A stretch of 64,000 bases of DNA from the NCBI RefSeq assembly GCF_014534645.1, contig NZ_JACVQF010000200.1, positions 490,582 to 554,581 on the forward strand, in the 5' to 3' direction. The translations under genes were made by a program, and so were the position numbers. Below, one piece after another: positions 17,486-24,928 of this stretch; position 1 is the first letter of the stretch, and every line of letters starts with the position of its first letter. The notes beneath the pieces are model-generated. The model did no database searches and was not told the origin of the DNA. It was given only the letters and a program-made list of their open reading frames with translations. The stretch comes from Streptomyces griseicoloratus (GTDB lineage: Bacteria; Actinomycetota; Actinomycetes; Streptomycetales; Streptomycetaceae).

Positions 17486-18849
17486 CGAAGGGCCTCCAGG
17501 GACTGGTGCTCGGGCTCGGGGGCCGGTTCGCCGGTGCGGTGCCGGGTGGCGAGCCAGATCATCAGGGCGGCCGACAGCAGCATGAAGAAGCCGACCAGGT
17601 AGAGCGGTACGTAGTAGGCGCCGGTCCAGTCCTTGAGCCAGCCGGTGATGTAGCTGGAGGCGAACCCGGCGATGTTGCCGGCCGTGTTGATCAGGGCGAT
17701 GCCGGCCGCGGCGGCGGCGCCGGTCAGGAAGCGGGAGGGCACGGACCAGAAGACGGGCAGGGCGGCGAAGATCGCGCAGGCGGTCACGGTGATCACGGCG
17801 ACCGTGGCGGTCGGGGAGCCCATGTAGAGGGCGAGGGGGATGGAGAGGCCGCCGACGACGGCCGGGCCGGCCACGTGCCAGGTGCGGGTGCCGTGGCGGG
17901 TGGCGTGCCGGGTCCAGAAGAAGAGGACGACGGCGGCGGGCAGGTACGGGATGGCGGTGATCCACGCCTTGTCCATCACGCTGAACGTGGTGTCGTACTG
18001 CTCCTGGAAGCCGTTGATGATCGTCGGCAGGAAGAAGGCGAGCGCGTAGAGGCCGTAGACGAATCCGAAGTAGACCACCGCGAGGATCCAGACGCGGCCG
18101 CTGGTGAAGGCGGCCTTGAGGTCGCCCTTGGCGTGCTTGCCCTCGTGGCCGGTCTTGCGGGCGTTCTCCGCGGCCAGTTCCCGGGTCAGCCAGTCCCGCT
18201 CGGCGGACGTGAGCCACTTGGCGTCCGCGGGCTTGTCGATGAGGTAGAACCAGGCGACGACGCCGAGGACGATGGCGGGCAGCGAGACGAAGAGGAACAT
18301 CACGCGCCAGCCCTCGAGGCCGAACAGGCCGTGGCGTCCGATGAGCCAGCCCGCCAGCGGGGCGCCGAACACGGTGGTCAGCGGCTGGGCGAGATAGAAC
18401 AGGCCGAGGATCTTGGTGCGGTGGCGGGCGGGCACCCACTGGCTGAGGAACAGGATCGCGCCGGGGAAGAAGCCGGCCTCGGCGACACCGAGCAGGAAGC
18501 GCAGCGCGTAGAGCTGTTCGCTGTTGCTGACCCAGGTGAACAGCAGGGAGACGATGCCCCAGGTCACCATGATCCGGGCCAGCCAGCGGCGGGCCCCGAA
18601 GCGGTGCAGGGCCATGTTGCTGGGCACCTCGAGCACGATGTAGCCGAGGAAGAAGATCCCGGACGCGAAGCCGAACTGGGCGGCGGTCAGGGCAAGGTCC
18701 TGGCCCATGCCGTTCGGTTCCGCGAACGAGACGGCCGTGCGGTCCAGGTAGTTCACGAAGAACATCAGCGCCACGAACGGCACGAGGCGGACTGAGACCT
18801 TCTTGATGGCAGTTCTCTCGACTGCCTCGGATGGCGCGTGGGCACCCAT
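17482..18849 (-). CDS. MFS transporter, ACS (anion:cation symporter) type
   Basis: 455 residues, 12 membrane helices. N-terminal FVNYLDRTAVSFA and RFLLGVAEAGFFPG motifs are typical of the ACS family, which imports sugar acids, tartrate, phthalate and polyol-derived compounds. The central cytoplasmic loop (about 200-245) is charged, as is usual. First gene of the coupled operon, so it defines entry of the substrate. A FadR-type palindrome lies 110-126 bases upstream in the region shared with the divergent regulator. The ACS type favours an organic acid (such as a tetronate or other sugar acid), but family members also carry neutral compounds. Confidence 0.9.
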   Translation of the reverse strand: MGAHAPSEAVERTAIKKVSVRLVPFVALMFFVNYLDRTAVSFAEPNGMGQDLALTAAQFGFASGIFFLGYIVLEVPSNMALHRFGARRWLARIMVTWGIVSLLFTWVSNSEQLYALRFLLGVAEAGFFPGAILFLSQWVPARHRTKILGLFYLAQPLTTVFGAPLAGWLIGRHGLFGLEGWRVMFLFVSLPAIVLGVVAWFYLIDKPADAKWLTSAERDWLTRELAAENARKTGHEGKHAKGDLKAAFTSGRVWILAVVYFGFVYGLYALAFFLPTIINGFQEQYDTTFSVMDKAWITAIPYLPAAVVLFFWTRHATRHGTRTWHVAGPAVVGGLSIPLALYMGSPTATVAVITVTACAIFAALPVFWSVPSRFLTGAAAAAGIALINTAGNIAGFASSYITGWLKDWTGAYYVPLYLVGFFMLLSAALMIWLATRHRTGEPAPEPEHQSLEALR

Positions 18850-18958
18850 GGCGACTCCTCGGCTCGCCCGGACAACTCCGTCCGGGGTGGGTCACACCAG
18901 GCGGTCCGCCATTCTTCGGGCGTCCGACCGGTTCGCCCTCACGCTATGCCCCCGATCC

Positions 18959-18975
18959 AAATTGGTCACCAATTT
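18959..18975. promoter_or_regulatory. FadR/GntR-type operator palindrome
   Basis: AAATTGGTCACCAATTT, two perfect 8-bp arms around a single central C. The core TTGGTCACCAA fits the T-N-GT...AC-N-A pattern of FadR-subfamily operators. It is the most AT-rich spot in the 238-bp region between the MFS operon and the divergent FadR gene. Binding is inferred. Confidence 0.7.
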
Positions 18976-19081
18976 ACCAGTGTGGCGACGATCATAGATT
19001 CCGTGGTGACCCAACTCTTGACAAACCACACCCATGGGATGGGTGAACCCGCTGGCCAGTCGGGTGACGACGGCATCTGGT

Positions 19082-19104
19082 TGACTGGTGACCGTGACCA
19101 GTCA
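19082..19104. promoter_or_regulatory. Second FadR-type inverted repeat over the regulator start codon
   Basis: Arms TGACTGGT (19082-19089) and ACCAGTCA (19097-19104) with a 7-base spacer. The repeat overlaps the GTG start of the FadR gene at 19088, a position suited to autorepression. It shares the TGGT...ACCA core with the palindrome at 18959. Confidence 0.5.
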
Positions 19105-19849
19105 GCCTGATCAGCACAGCTCCGCCACCGCGCCCGACCTCGCGCAACTGCTGCGCCCCGTGGTGCGCGAGTCCTCCGTGAGCGAGGTCGCCAAGCGGCT
19201 CCTCGACCACCTCTCGGCCGGGGACATCAAGCCCGGCACGCGGCTGCCCGCCGAGCGGCAGCTGGCCGAGGCCCTCGGGGTCGCCCGGTCCAGCGTGCGC
19301 GGCGCACTGTCCGCACTGGACGTCCTCGGCATCATCGAGATCCGTCCGGGCTCCGGCTCCTACGTGCGCGAGGGCACCTCGGAGTTCCTGCCCCGCGCGA
19401 TCAACTGGGGCCTGATGCTGGGCCAGCGGCGCACCCAGGACCTGGTCGAGGTGCGGACCTACATGGAGGGTGTGTCCGCCCGTCTGGCGGCGGAGCGCGC
19501 GACCGACGAGGACGTGGCCCGGCTGGAGGAGCACCTGCGGCACATGCGCGACGCGGGCGGCGACGTCACGGCCTTCATCGACGCCGACATCGCCTTCCAC
19601 CTGGAGACGGCCAGGATCGCGCGCAACAGCGTCCTCAGCGACATCCTGCACAGCATCCGGGCGCTGCTCCAGGTGTGGATGGAACGGGTCAGCGACATCG
19701 AGGGCACGGTCAGCGGCACGCTGTGCGAGCACGACGCGGTGCTCCAGGCCATCCGCGCCCGCGATCCGGAGGCCGCGGACCGGGCCATGGCGGAGCACAT
19801 GCGCATGGCCAGCGCGCGACTGCGCGCGTCCGTGGCCGGCGAGGGCTGA
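19088..19849 (+). CDS. FadR/GntR-family transcriptional regulator (FCD domain)
   Basis: 253 residues. Winged helix at about 28-98 with KPGTRLPAERQLAEALGVARSSVRGALSAL and the GSGSYV wing. FCD effector domain at about 110-245 with the metal-site residues in DADIAFHLETA, CEHDAVLQA and MAEHMRMA. GTG start; a second GTG two codons on is equally possible. Divergent from the MFS-kinase-isomerase operon and flanked by two TGGT...ACCA inverted repeats, so it most likely represses that operon and itself, with release by an acid or sugar-phosphate effector. Confidence 0.92.
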   Translation: MTVTSQPDQHSSATAPDLAQLLRPVVRESSVSEVAKRLLDHLSAGDIKPGTRLPAERQLAEALGVARSSVRGALSALDVLGIIEIRPGSGSYVREGTSEFLPRAINWGLMLGQRRTQDLVEVRTYMEGVSARLAAERATDEDVARLEEHLRHMRDAGGDVTAFIDADIAFHLETARIARNSVLSDILHSIRALLQVWMERVSDIEGTVSGTLCEHDAVLQAIRARDPEAADRAMAEHMRMASARLRASVAGEG

Positions 19850-19880
19850 GCCCTGTCCGTGGCCGGGGAAGGCTGAGCCC
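19828..19880 (+). repeat. 26-bp tandem duplication over the FadR stop codon
   Basis: Copy 1 (19828-19853) begins GTCCGTGGCCGGCGAGGG and contains the FadR TGA; copy 2 (19855-19880) differs at 2 positions. It looks like a recent local duplication of the 3' end of the gene. Confidence 0.7.
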
Positions 19881-20013
19881 GGTCGCTCCCGGCCCCCGCG
19901 CGGCACAGCCGGACCGCCGCGTCTTGCACCTGACGGATCGACGTGCGCGAAGATGAGCACGTGGCCGGATCTCCCGGTCATGGCAGGCACTGCCCCGGGA
20001 AGGGACCGGCACC

Positions 20014-20301
20014 GTGATCATCTTCGGCACCAAGGGATACCTGTACCAGCTGGCCATACTCACGCTGGTGTGCGGACGCTGCGGCAACCCCTCCGCTCAT
20101 GCGCTCAGGAAGCGCGTCACGAAGTTCACCCTGTTCTTCGTGCCGCTGTTCCCGTTCTCGACGAAGTACGCGACGCAGTGCACGTTCTGCGGAGCGGAAC
20201 AGAGGGTCACCAAGGAGCAGGCGGAACAGCTGCAGGCGCAGGAGGCGGCCGGATCGCAGGGCAACCCGTACGGGCAGCCCCAGCAGCCGTACCGGTCCTG
20301 A
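20014..20301 (+). CDS. Small zinc-ribbon protein
   Basis: 95 residues. Two CxxC pairs, VCGRCG (about 19-24) and QCTFCG (about 55-60), form a zinc ribbon, separated by a basic and hydrophobic stretch (RVTKFTLFFVPLFPF) that may touch the membrane. The tail is Gln/Pro/Tyr-rich and disordered. GTG start with AAGGG upstream. Similar short zinc-ribbon proteins are widespread in Streptomyces; their role is not known. Stands alone between the FadR gene and a small hypothetical gene on the same strand. Confidence 0.8.
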   Translation: MIIFGTKGYLYQLAILTLVCGRCGNPSAHALRKRVTKFTLFFVPLFPFSTKYATQCTFCGAEQRVTKEQAEQLQAQEAAGSQGNPYGQPQQPYRS

Positions 20302-20357
20302 TCTCCGGCGGCCTGTGCGGCGGCCCGGTGTCCGATCAGTTCAGCAGGGAAGAGACG

Positions 20358-20660
20358 ATGATTCGCGACCTGTACAACGTCCGGCTGCAGCCTGCGGACG
20401 ACGGCCCCGCTCCCCTCACCGGGGAGGAGGAACGCCGGTACCAGGCCATCCTGTTCACCGAGCTCGGCAACCGGATCGCCGACCAGGGATGGGCCCGCTA
20501 CCCGGCGTACACGACGGAGGACCGCCGCCGACTGGTCGCGGTCGCCCACCGCCTCACCGCCTACTGGGGCATGGAGGTCCACGTCGAGGCCGAGGACCTG
20601 TGCGGAATGCGGCTCAGTCTCGCCGGACGAGGCCCGTCGGACCCCGTATCCGCTCCCTAG
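20358..20660 (+). CDS. Small hypothetical protein
   Basis: 100 residues, MIRDLYNVRLQPADD at the start, acidic overall, soluble. ATG with CAGGGAAGAG 4 bases upstream. The stretch RYQAILFTELGNRIADQGWARYP and TEDRRRLVAVAHRLTAYWG look like amphipathic helices. Codon use is as in neighbours, so I take it as a real gene; no function recognised. It may share a transcript with the zinc-ribbon gene 56 bases upstream. Confidence 0.6.
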   Translation: MIRDLYNVRLQPADDGPAPLTGEEERRYQAILFTELGNRIADQGWARYPAYTTEDRRRLVAVAHRLTAYWGMEVHVEAEDLCGMRLSLAGRGPSDPVSAP

Positions 20661-20681
20661 CCGGGTGAGGGCCGGCCGCGG

Positions 20682-21569
20682 TCATGCGCCCCAGTGGCGC
20701 ACGAGTTCCCGGGCGAACTCCCGCACGGCCGGTGCCGCCCACCGCCGCCGGTGCCGGGCCAGCCGTACCGACACGTCCGGGAAGGGGGGTCCGCCGGCCT
20801 CCGCCAGCCGGCCCCGGACCAGCTGTTCCGCCACGGTCGTCCGGGGCAGCAGGGTCAGCCCGAGCCCTGCCGCCACGCAGGAACGCACGGCGTCCACGCT
20901 GCCGAAGCGGGTCAGTCGGGGCCGGGCACCGGGCACGGCGAGCAGCCCGCGCGCGAACGCGTCGCTGTAGGAACAGCCCTCCTCCAGCAGGAAGAAGCTC
21001 TCCGCCGCCAGTTCCTCCCAGGTCACCTCGTGGTCCGCCGCGGCGAGGGGGTGGCCCGGAGCGCAGACGAGGACCAGCGCCTCACGGGCGACCGGTTCGG
21101 TCGTGAGATCGGGGTACTCCCTCTCCTCCTCCCACATCAGCGCCAGGTCGAGGCGTCCGGACCGCAGTCCCTCGACACACTCCGCGGGCCCGGCCGCGTG
21201 CAGGTGCACGTCCACCTCGGGATGGCTGGTGCGCAGGCCGGCGATCACGGCGGGCAGCCGGGTCGCGCACAGCGACTCGGGGGTGCCGACCACCACCCGC
21301 CCCGACACGGCCCCGTCCTCGGCGCAGCCGGCCCTCAGCCGGGCCACGGCGTCGAGGACGTCCTCGGCTCCCTCCAGCAGCCGGCGACCGGCCTCGGTGA
21401 GCCGGGCGCCCGTGGGGAGACGGTCGAAGAGCCGGACCCCGAGGTCCCGTTCCAGGGTGCGGATGTGCACGGTGACCGTGGATTGCGCCAGGTGCAGCTC
21501 GGCGGCGGCAGCGGTGAAACCGCCGGTGCGGGCGAGCGTGGTGAAGGTCGTCAGCAGTCGGGTGTCCAC
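20682..21569 (-). CDS. LysR-family transcriptional regulator
   Basis: 295 residues. N-terminal winged helix (about 1-60; LLTTFTTLARTGGFTAAAAEL, then AQSTVTVHIRTLERDLGVRLF). Effector-binding periplasmic-protein-like domain from about 90, with VVVGTPESLCATRLP and GLGLTLLP. GTG start. Transcribed divergently from a PhzF-family gene with a 93-bp shared region that contains an inverted repeat, the usual arrangement for a LysR regulator and its target. Confidence 0.92.
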   Translation of the reverse strand: MDTRLLTTFTTLARTGGFTAAAAELHLAQSTVTVHIRTLERDLGVRLFDRLPTGARLTEAGRRLLEGAEDVLDAVARLRAGCAEDGAVSGRVVVGTPESLCATRLPAVIAGLRTSHPEVDVHLHAAGPAECVEGLRSGRLDLALMWEEEREYPDLTTEPVAREALVLVCAPGHPLAAADHEVTWEELAAESFFLLEEGCSYSDAFARGLLAVPGARPRLTRFGSVDAVRSCVAAGLGLTLLPRTTVAEQLVRGRLAEAGGPPFPDVSVRLARHRRRWAAPAVREFARELVRHWGA

Positions 21570-21598
21570 GGCCGCAGGCTATGCCAGTCCATGCACAT

Positions 21599-21627
21599 CA
21601 TCGATGGGCGCAATCACAATCCATCGT
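21599..21627. promoter_or_regulatory. Candidate LysR-type operator
   Basis: Inverted repeat with 9-bp arms CATCGATGG (21599-21607) and CCATCGTTG (21621-21629 less two flanking bases), one mismatch, 13-base spacer. It lies midway between the divergent LysR and PhzF genes. Binding is inferred. Confidence 0.4.
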
Positions 21628-21662
21628 TGGACACGATCGGCAGGTGATGACAGCGTTGAGCC

Positions 21663-22574
21663 ATGACCAGTGACGTGACGGGAACGAGCCGCGGGGAGCA
21701 CCTCCCCGATCCGCTGACCGGGACCGAGATCCTGCGCTACTCCGCCTTCACCGGCGACCCGGCGGGCGGCAACCCCGCCGGTGTCGTCCTCGACGCCTCC
21801 GGACTCGACGACGCGGCGATGCTCGGGATCGCCGCCGAGGTGGGCTACTCCGAGACGGCCTTCGTCACGGGCGGGGACCCGGCGGCGCGGCGCTTCCGGG
21901 TGCGCTACTTCAGTCCGCTCGCGGAGGTGGCGTTCTGCGGTCACGCGACCGTCGCGCTGGCCGTCGCCCTGGCCGAGCGCCTGGGCCCGGGAGAGATCGT
22001 GCTGGACACCCTCGCGGGCGAGATCCCCGTGTCCACCGCGGCCGACGGTGCGGGCGCGGTGCGGGCCACGCTGACCAGCGTGCCGACCCGGTCCCGTCCC
22101 GCACTCGCCACGGAACTCCACGACGCACTGACGGCGTTGCGCTGGAAGCCCGACGATCTCGACCCCGCGCTCCCCCCGCACGTGGCGTTCGGCGGCAACG
22201 ACCATCTGGTGCTCGCCGCGGCCTCGCGGGCGCGTCTGGCCGACGTCGACTACGACTTCGACGGACTCGCCGAGGTGATGCGGCGGTACGGATGGACGAC
22301 GGTCGATCTGGTGTGGCGCGAGTCGCCGGAACGCTTCCACGCCCGTAACCCGTTCCCCGTCGGCGGTGTCGTGGAGGACCCCGCGACGGGTGCGGCCGCC
22401 GCGGCCTTCGGCGGTTACCTGCGTGCCCTGGGCCTGGTCACCGCGCCCGCCACCATCGCGATCCGCCAGGGCGAGGACATGGGCCGCCCCAGCGACCTGC
22501 TGATCGACGTAACACCGCAGGACCCCCGCACCCGGGTCAGCGGCCAGGCGGTGCCGATCCCCGGGCAGGGGTAA
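21663..22574 (+). CDS. PhzF-family isomerase/epimerase-like protein
   Basis: 303 residues with the two-domain diaminopimelate-epimerase fold. FTGDPAGGNPAGVVL near 30-44, catalytic Glu in GYSETAFV near 62, FCGHATVALA near 93, and DPATGAAAAAFGGYL near 240. Members catalyse proton shifts (PhzF in phenazine synthesis), but most, like this one, have no known substrate. No phenazine genes are near. Divergent LysR gene is the likely regulator. The stop codon lies inside the first unit of a 22-bp tandem repeat. Confidence 0.9.
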   Translation: MTSDVTGTSRGEHLPDPLTGTEILRYSAFTGDPAGGNPAGVVLDASGLDDAAMLGIAAEVGYSETAFVTGGDPAARRFRVRYFSPLAEVAFCGHATVALAVALAERLGPGEIVLDTLAGEIPVSTAADGAGAVRATLTSVPTRSRPALATELHDALTALRWKPDDLDPALPPHVAFGGNDHLVLAAASRARLADVDYDFDGLAEVMRRYGWTTVDLVWRESPERFHARNPFPVGGVVEDPATGAAAAAFGGYLRALGLVTAPATIAIRQGEDMGRPSDLLIDVTPQDPRTRVSGQAVPIPGQG

Positions 22575-22646
22575 CGGCCGCCCGGGCAGGGGTAGCGGCC
22601 GGCCCGGGCAGGGGTAGCGGCCGGCCCGGGCAGGGGTAGCGGCCGC
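22560..22646 (+). repeat. 22-bp tandem repeat, four units, over the PhzF stop
   Basis: Units CCCGGGCAGGGGTAGCGGCC(GG) start at 22560, 22581, 22603 and 22625. The first is one base shorter and has TAA (the PhzF stop) where the others have TAG. Near-identical copies suggest recent slippage expansion. Confidence 0.85.
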
Positions 22647-22750
22647 CCGGCCCGTGGGCCGCTCCCCGGGGCAGCAGGCCCGTGCCGAGCTCCGGACAAG
22701 GTGAGTATCGCCGGCGGGAGTCCGACGCGCTCGCCCAGTTCAGCGCCTGA

Positions 22751-22912
22751 CCTGCAAACCAGCCCGAGCACGAGCTCGCGGACTGCCTGTGGTCGGTGCT
22801 CGTCCTGGCTCACCTGTATGACGTCGATCTGGAAAGGGCCTTTCGTCGCACGATGAAGACGCTCGACACGAAGCTCAGAGCACGGCTTGAAGAACCGGGA
22901 GCACCATCGTGA
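22751..22912 (+). pseudogene. MazG-like nucleotide pyrophosphohydrolase relic (3' part)
   Basis: The open frame after an in-frame TGA at 22748 reads QPEHELADCLWSVLVLAHLYDVDLERAF and ends at 22912. ExELADCLWS(V/I)LVLA...YxVDLE is the second metal-binding helix pair of MazG-like or all-alpha NTP pyrophosphatases. The first half, with the EExxE motif, is missing; upstream sequence in this frame is short and stopped. So this is a decayed gene, not a functional one. It sits next to the PhzF tandem repeat and before an ADP-ribosylglycohydrolase, in a stretch with other relics. Confidence 0.6.
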
Positions 22913-23088
22913 TCCGAGGCGAGCGAGCCCAAGTGGGACGGGTGGGACCGGCGTTTCCGGAGATCGTGGCCGGGACCGTGCAGTTGCCGGATGCGACCGC
23001 GATGGAGGTGTTCGCCGCTGGTGGTTCGGGGAGCCGAAGAAGGAACACGGCCGTGCGGCCGTCAGCGCGGCGCAGATAGCCTGCGCGA

Positions 23089-24018
23089 ATGAGGCGGATT
23101 CAGCGGACCGCCGGCGCGGTCGTCGGCTCAGCGGTGGGTGACGCCCTGGGCGGCCCCTTCGAGTTCGGTCCCCAGGGAGCGTTCTCCGCGCGGTTTCCCG
23201 CGCCTGGTGCCGGTGGCGAGATGTGCGGAGGCGGTGGCTGGGACCCCGGCGAGGCCACCGACGACACACAGATGGCCGTCCTGGTCGCGGAATCGCTGCT
23301 GAAGCGGGGCGGACTGGACCTGCCGGACATCTTCGCCCGCTTCCAGCGGTGGGCAGCATCGGACCCCAAGGACATCGGCCTGCAGACCGAAGACGTCCTG
23401 ACCAACGGCATGCCCTGGGATCTCGCCGCCGCGACCCATTTCCAGGTCAACCAACGAGCAGCCGGAAACGGCTCCTTGATGCGGGCATCGACCTCCGCAG
23501 TCCACTTCGCGGCCGCCGGCCAGGAAGCCACCATGGACGCGGCCCGCCGCATCGCTGCCCTCACCCACGGTGACCGCGCGGCCTGGGAAGGCACCGCGAT
23601 CTTCCACGAACTCATCCGCGTCACGTTCGAGGACACCGACCCCCTCGCCGCGCTCCCGGACATCCTGGCTCATGTCCACCCCGACCACCGCAGCCGCTAC
23701 GCCACCGTCCTCGCGGCCGACTGGCACCCCGATCAGGCAACGGAGTTCAACGGCGCCGTCTGGCCCTGCCTGGGTTCCGCCATCTGGGCCCTGCGCACCA
23801 CCACCAGCTTCGAAGACGCGATACGCGCGGCAATCGACCTGGGCGGTGACACGGACACCGTCGCCGCAGTCACCGGGGGCCTCGCGGGGGCGTACTACGG
23901 GCTGGACGCAATTCCCGCCCGCTGGACCCAGCCACTCCATGTCCCCCTCCCAGGCTTCGACGGACGGGTACTGCACCTGACGGATCTGCTCGACCTTGCA
24001 CACCGCCTCGGCGGCTGA
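23089..24018 (+). CDS. ADP-ribosylglycohydrolase family protein (DraG/ARH-type)
   Basis: 309 residues, all-helical family. First metal-binding motif ATDDTQMAVLVAE (about 59-71), second DLGGDTDTVAAVTGGLAGAYYG (about 251-272); start GAVVGSAVGDALGGPFE as in ARH3 and DraG proteins. AAGNGSLMRA near 125 is also conserved in the family. Both Asp pairs that hold the two Mg ions are present, so it should be active. It removes ADP-ribose from proteins, nucleic acids or small molecules in the cytoplasm. No ADP-ribosyltransferase is visible in the window. Flanked by relics of a MazG-like gene and a DNA ligase. Confidence 0.92.
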   Translation: MRRIQRTAGAVVGSAVGDALGGPFEFGPQGAFSARFPAPGAGGEMCGGGGWDPGEATDDTQMAVLVAESLLKRGGLDLPDIFARFQRWAASDPKDIGLQTEDVLTNGMPWDLAAATHFQVNQRAAGNGSLMRASTSAVHFAAAGQEATMDAARRIAALTHGDRAAWEGTAIFHELIRVTFEDTDPLAALPDILAHVHPDHRSRYATVLAADWHPDQATEFNGAVWPCLGSAIWALRTTTSFEDAIRAAIDLGGDTDTVAAVTGGLAGAYYGLDAIPARWTQPLHVPLPGFDGRVLHLTDLLDLAHRLGG

Positions 24019-24133
24019 ACCGGGTGCTGCTCCGCGATATCGCTCTCCACGAACTCCAACCCTCAGCAGCAGTCACCTGACCAGTGGCTCCGCAAGCTGA
24101 CCACAGCAGGTCCGTACCGGCGAGGCGGCGGCC

Positions 24134-24390
24134 GTGAGCAGTCAGCCGCGCCGCCAGGCGGATCAGCCCGCCCGGCTGGGACGCCGCGGTCGCCTCGCGT
24201 TCGAGCGGTTGCAGAACCGGCTTGGCCCGCGTGGTGCCGGAGCTGCCCGGGCGGCGCAGGTGTGGCCGCCCAACTTCGTGGCGTTCGACCTGCTCAGGTC
24301 ACCGCGAACCCCAACCTCACCACCCTGGCCCTCGCCGAACACTGCGCCGCCGCCCTGACTGCCCGGCGGCAGTGATGCCGGGTGACCGGT
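24134..24390 (+). pseudogene. ATP-dependent DNA ligase relic in a 538-bp gene-poor stretch
   Basis: The frame from a GTG at 24134 contains GRRGRLAFERLQNRLGPRG and WPPNFVAFDLLR. This matches the part of actinobacterial ATP-dependent ligases just after the catalytic Lys site (GRLSFxxLQxR...AxFxAFDLL). The Lys motif before it and everything after DLLR are gone. A different frame after that point, reading VTANPNLTTLALAEHCAAAL to a stop near 24372, may come from another gene joined by deletion. The rest of 24019-24556 shows no gene. Confidence 0.5.
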
Positions 24391-24556
24391 GCGGTCGTCG
24401 CTCGTCGAGTCCGGCTGAGCCGGCTACTGTCCCGCTTCCGGGGGCCGCCGCTTGCGCGGCACCGATTCCAGGACGAGGTCGTAGGAATAGCCGACGAGGT
24501 CTGGCACGGCGGGGTGTTCCGCCGTGCCGGCCGGTTCGCTGGGTGGGGCCGGGGGG

Positions 24557-24928
24557 TCAGCAGCCCATGGCCCACCTGTGGGAGTCGCCGCGGTCGTTGG
24601 CGACGCCGTTCCAGTTGACCTCCTGGCCGGGGGCGAGGCAGATGGTCATGGCGCCGCCCTGCCAGGCGTCCTCGAACACCTGGACATGGGCCGGGATGCC
24701 CGGGCCCACGATTCCGTGGTTGGCCCAGGAAGAGTCGGTGTCGGCGATGTAGCTCTCCCACCAGCCGTCATCCCCGTGCCAGTTGGCGCGCTGCCCCCGG
24801 AAGTCGGTGTGCTCCCACGCACAGAACTGGCCGCTGGGGCAGTCGGCGGCCGACGCCGTGGTGCCGGTGGCCAGGGGGGTGCCGGCGGCGAGGACCAGCG
24901 CGGCGGCCAGGAGGGCGGGCTTCTTCAT
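24557..24928 (-). CDS. Secreted peptidase inhibitor family I36-like protein
   Basis: 123 residues with a clear signal peptide (about 1-28, ending ASA). The mature part CPSGQFCAWEHTDFRGQRANW is the beta/gamma-crystallin-like I36 core, with cysteine pairs CPSGQFC and ...CLA...MGC. Family members are secreted inhibitors of metallopeptidases (SMPI type) or simply crystallin-fold proteins. The ATG overlaps the stop of the lipoprotein gene (ATGA), so the two are co-translated. It could protect the cell or aerial structures from secreted proteases, such as the subtilase encoded 20 kb away (speculative). Confidence 0.8.
   Translation of the reverse strand: MKKPALLAAALVLAAGTPLATGTTASAADCPSGQFCAWEHTDFRGQRANWHGDDGWWESYIADTDSSWANHGIVGPGIPAHVQVFEDAWQGGAMTICLAPGQEVNWNGVANDRGDSHRWAMGC

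Noticed and set aside
15749-18895. 1048-residue minus-strand frame joining two genes
   Set aside because: The first half is the frame-shifted shadow of the MFS transporter; the kinase begins at 17485, where its ATG overlaps the MFS stop.
22560-22646. CRISPR-like array
   Set aside because: Units are directly abutting 22-mers with no unique spacers and overlap a stop codon. The 63.8-kb array fails for the same reason.
22909-23080. Small ORF starting with GTG that overlaps the MazG relic stop
   Set aside because: About 56 residues, Arg/Gly-rich, no motif, no ribosome site; considered noise in the decay zone.
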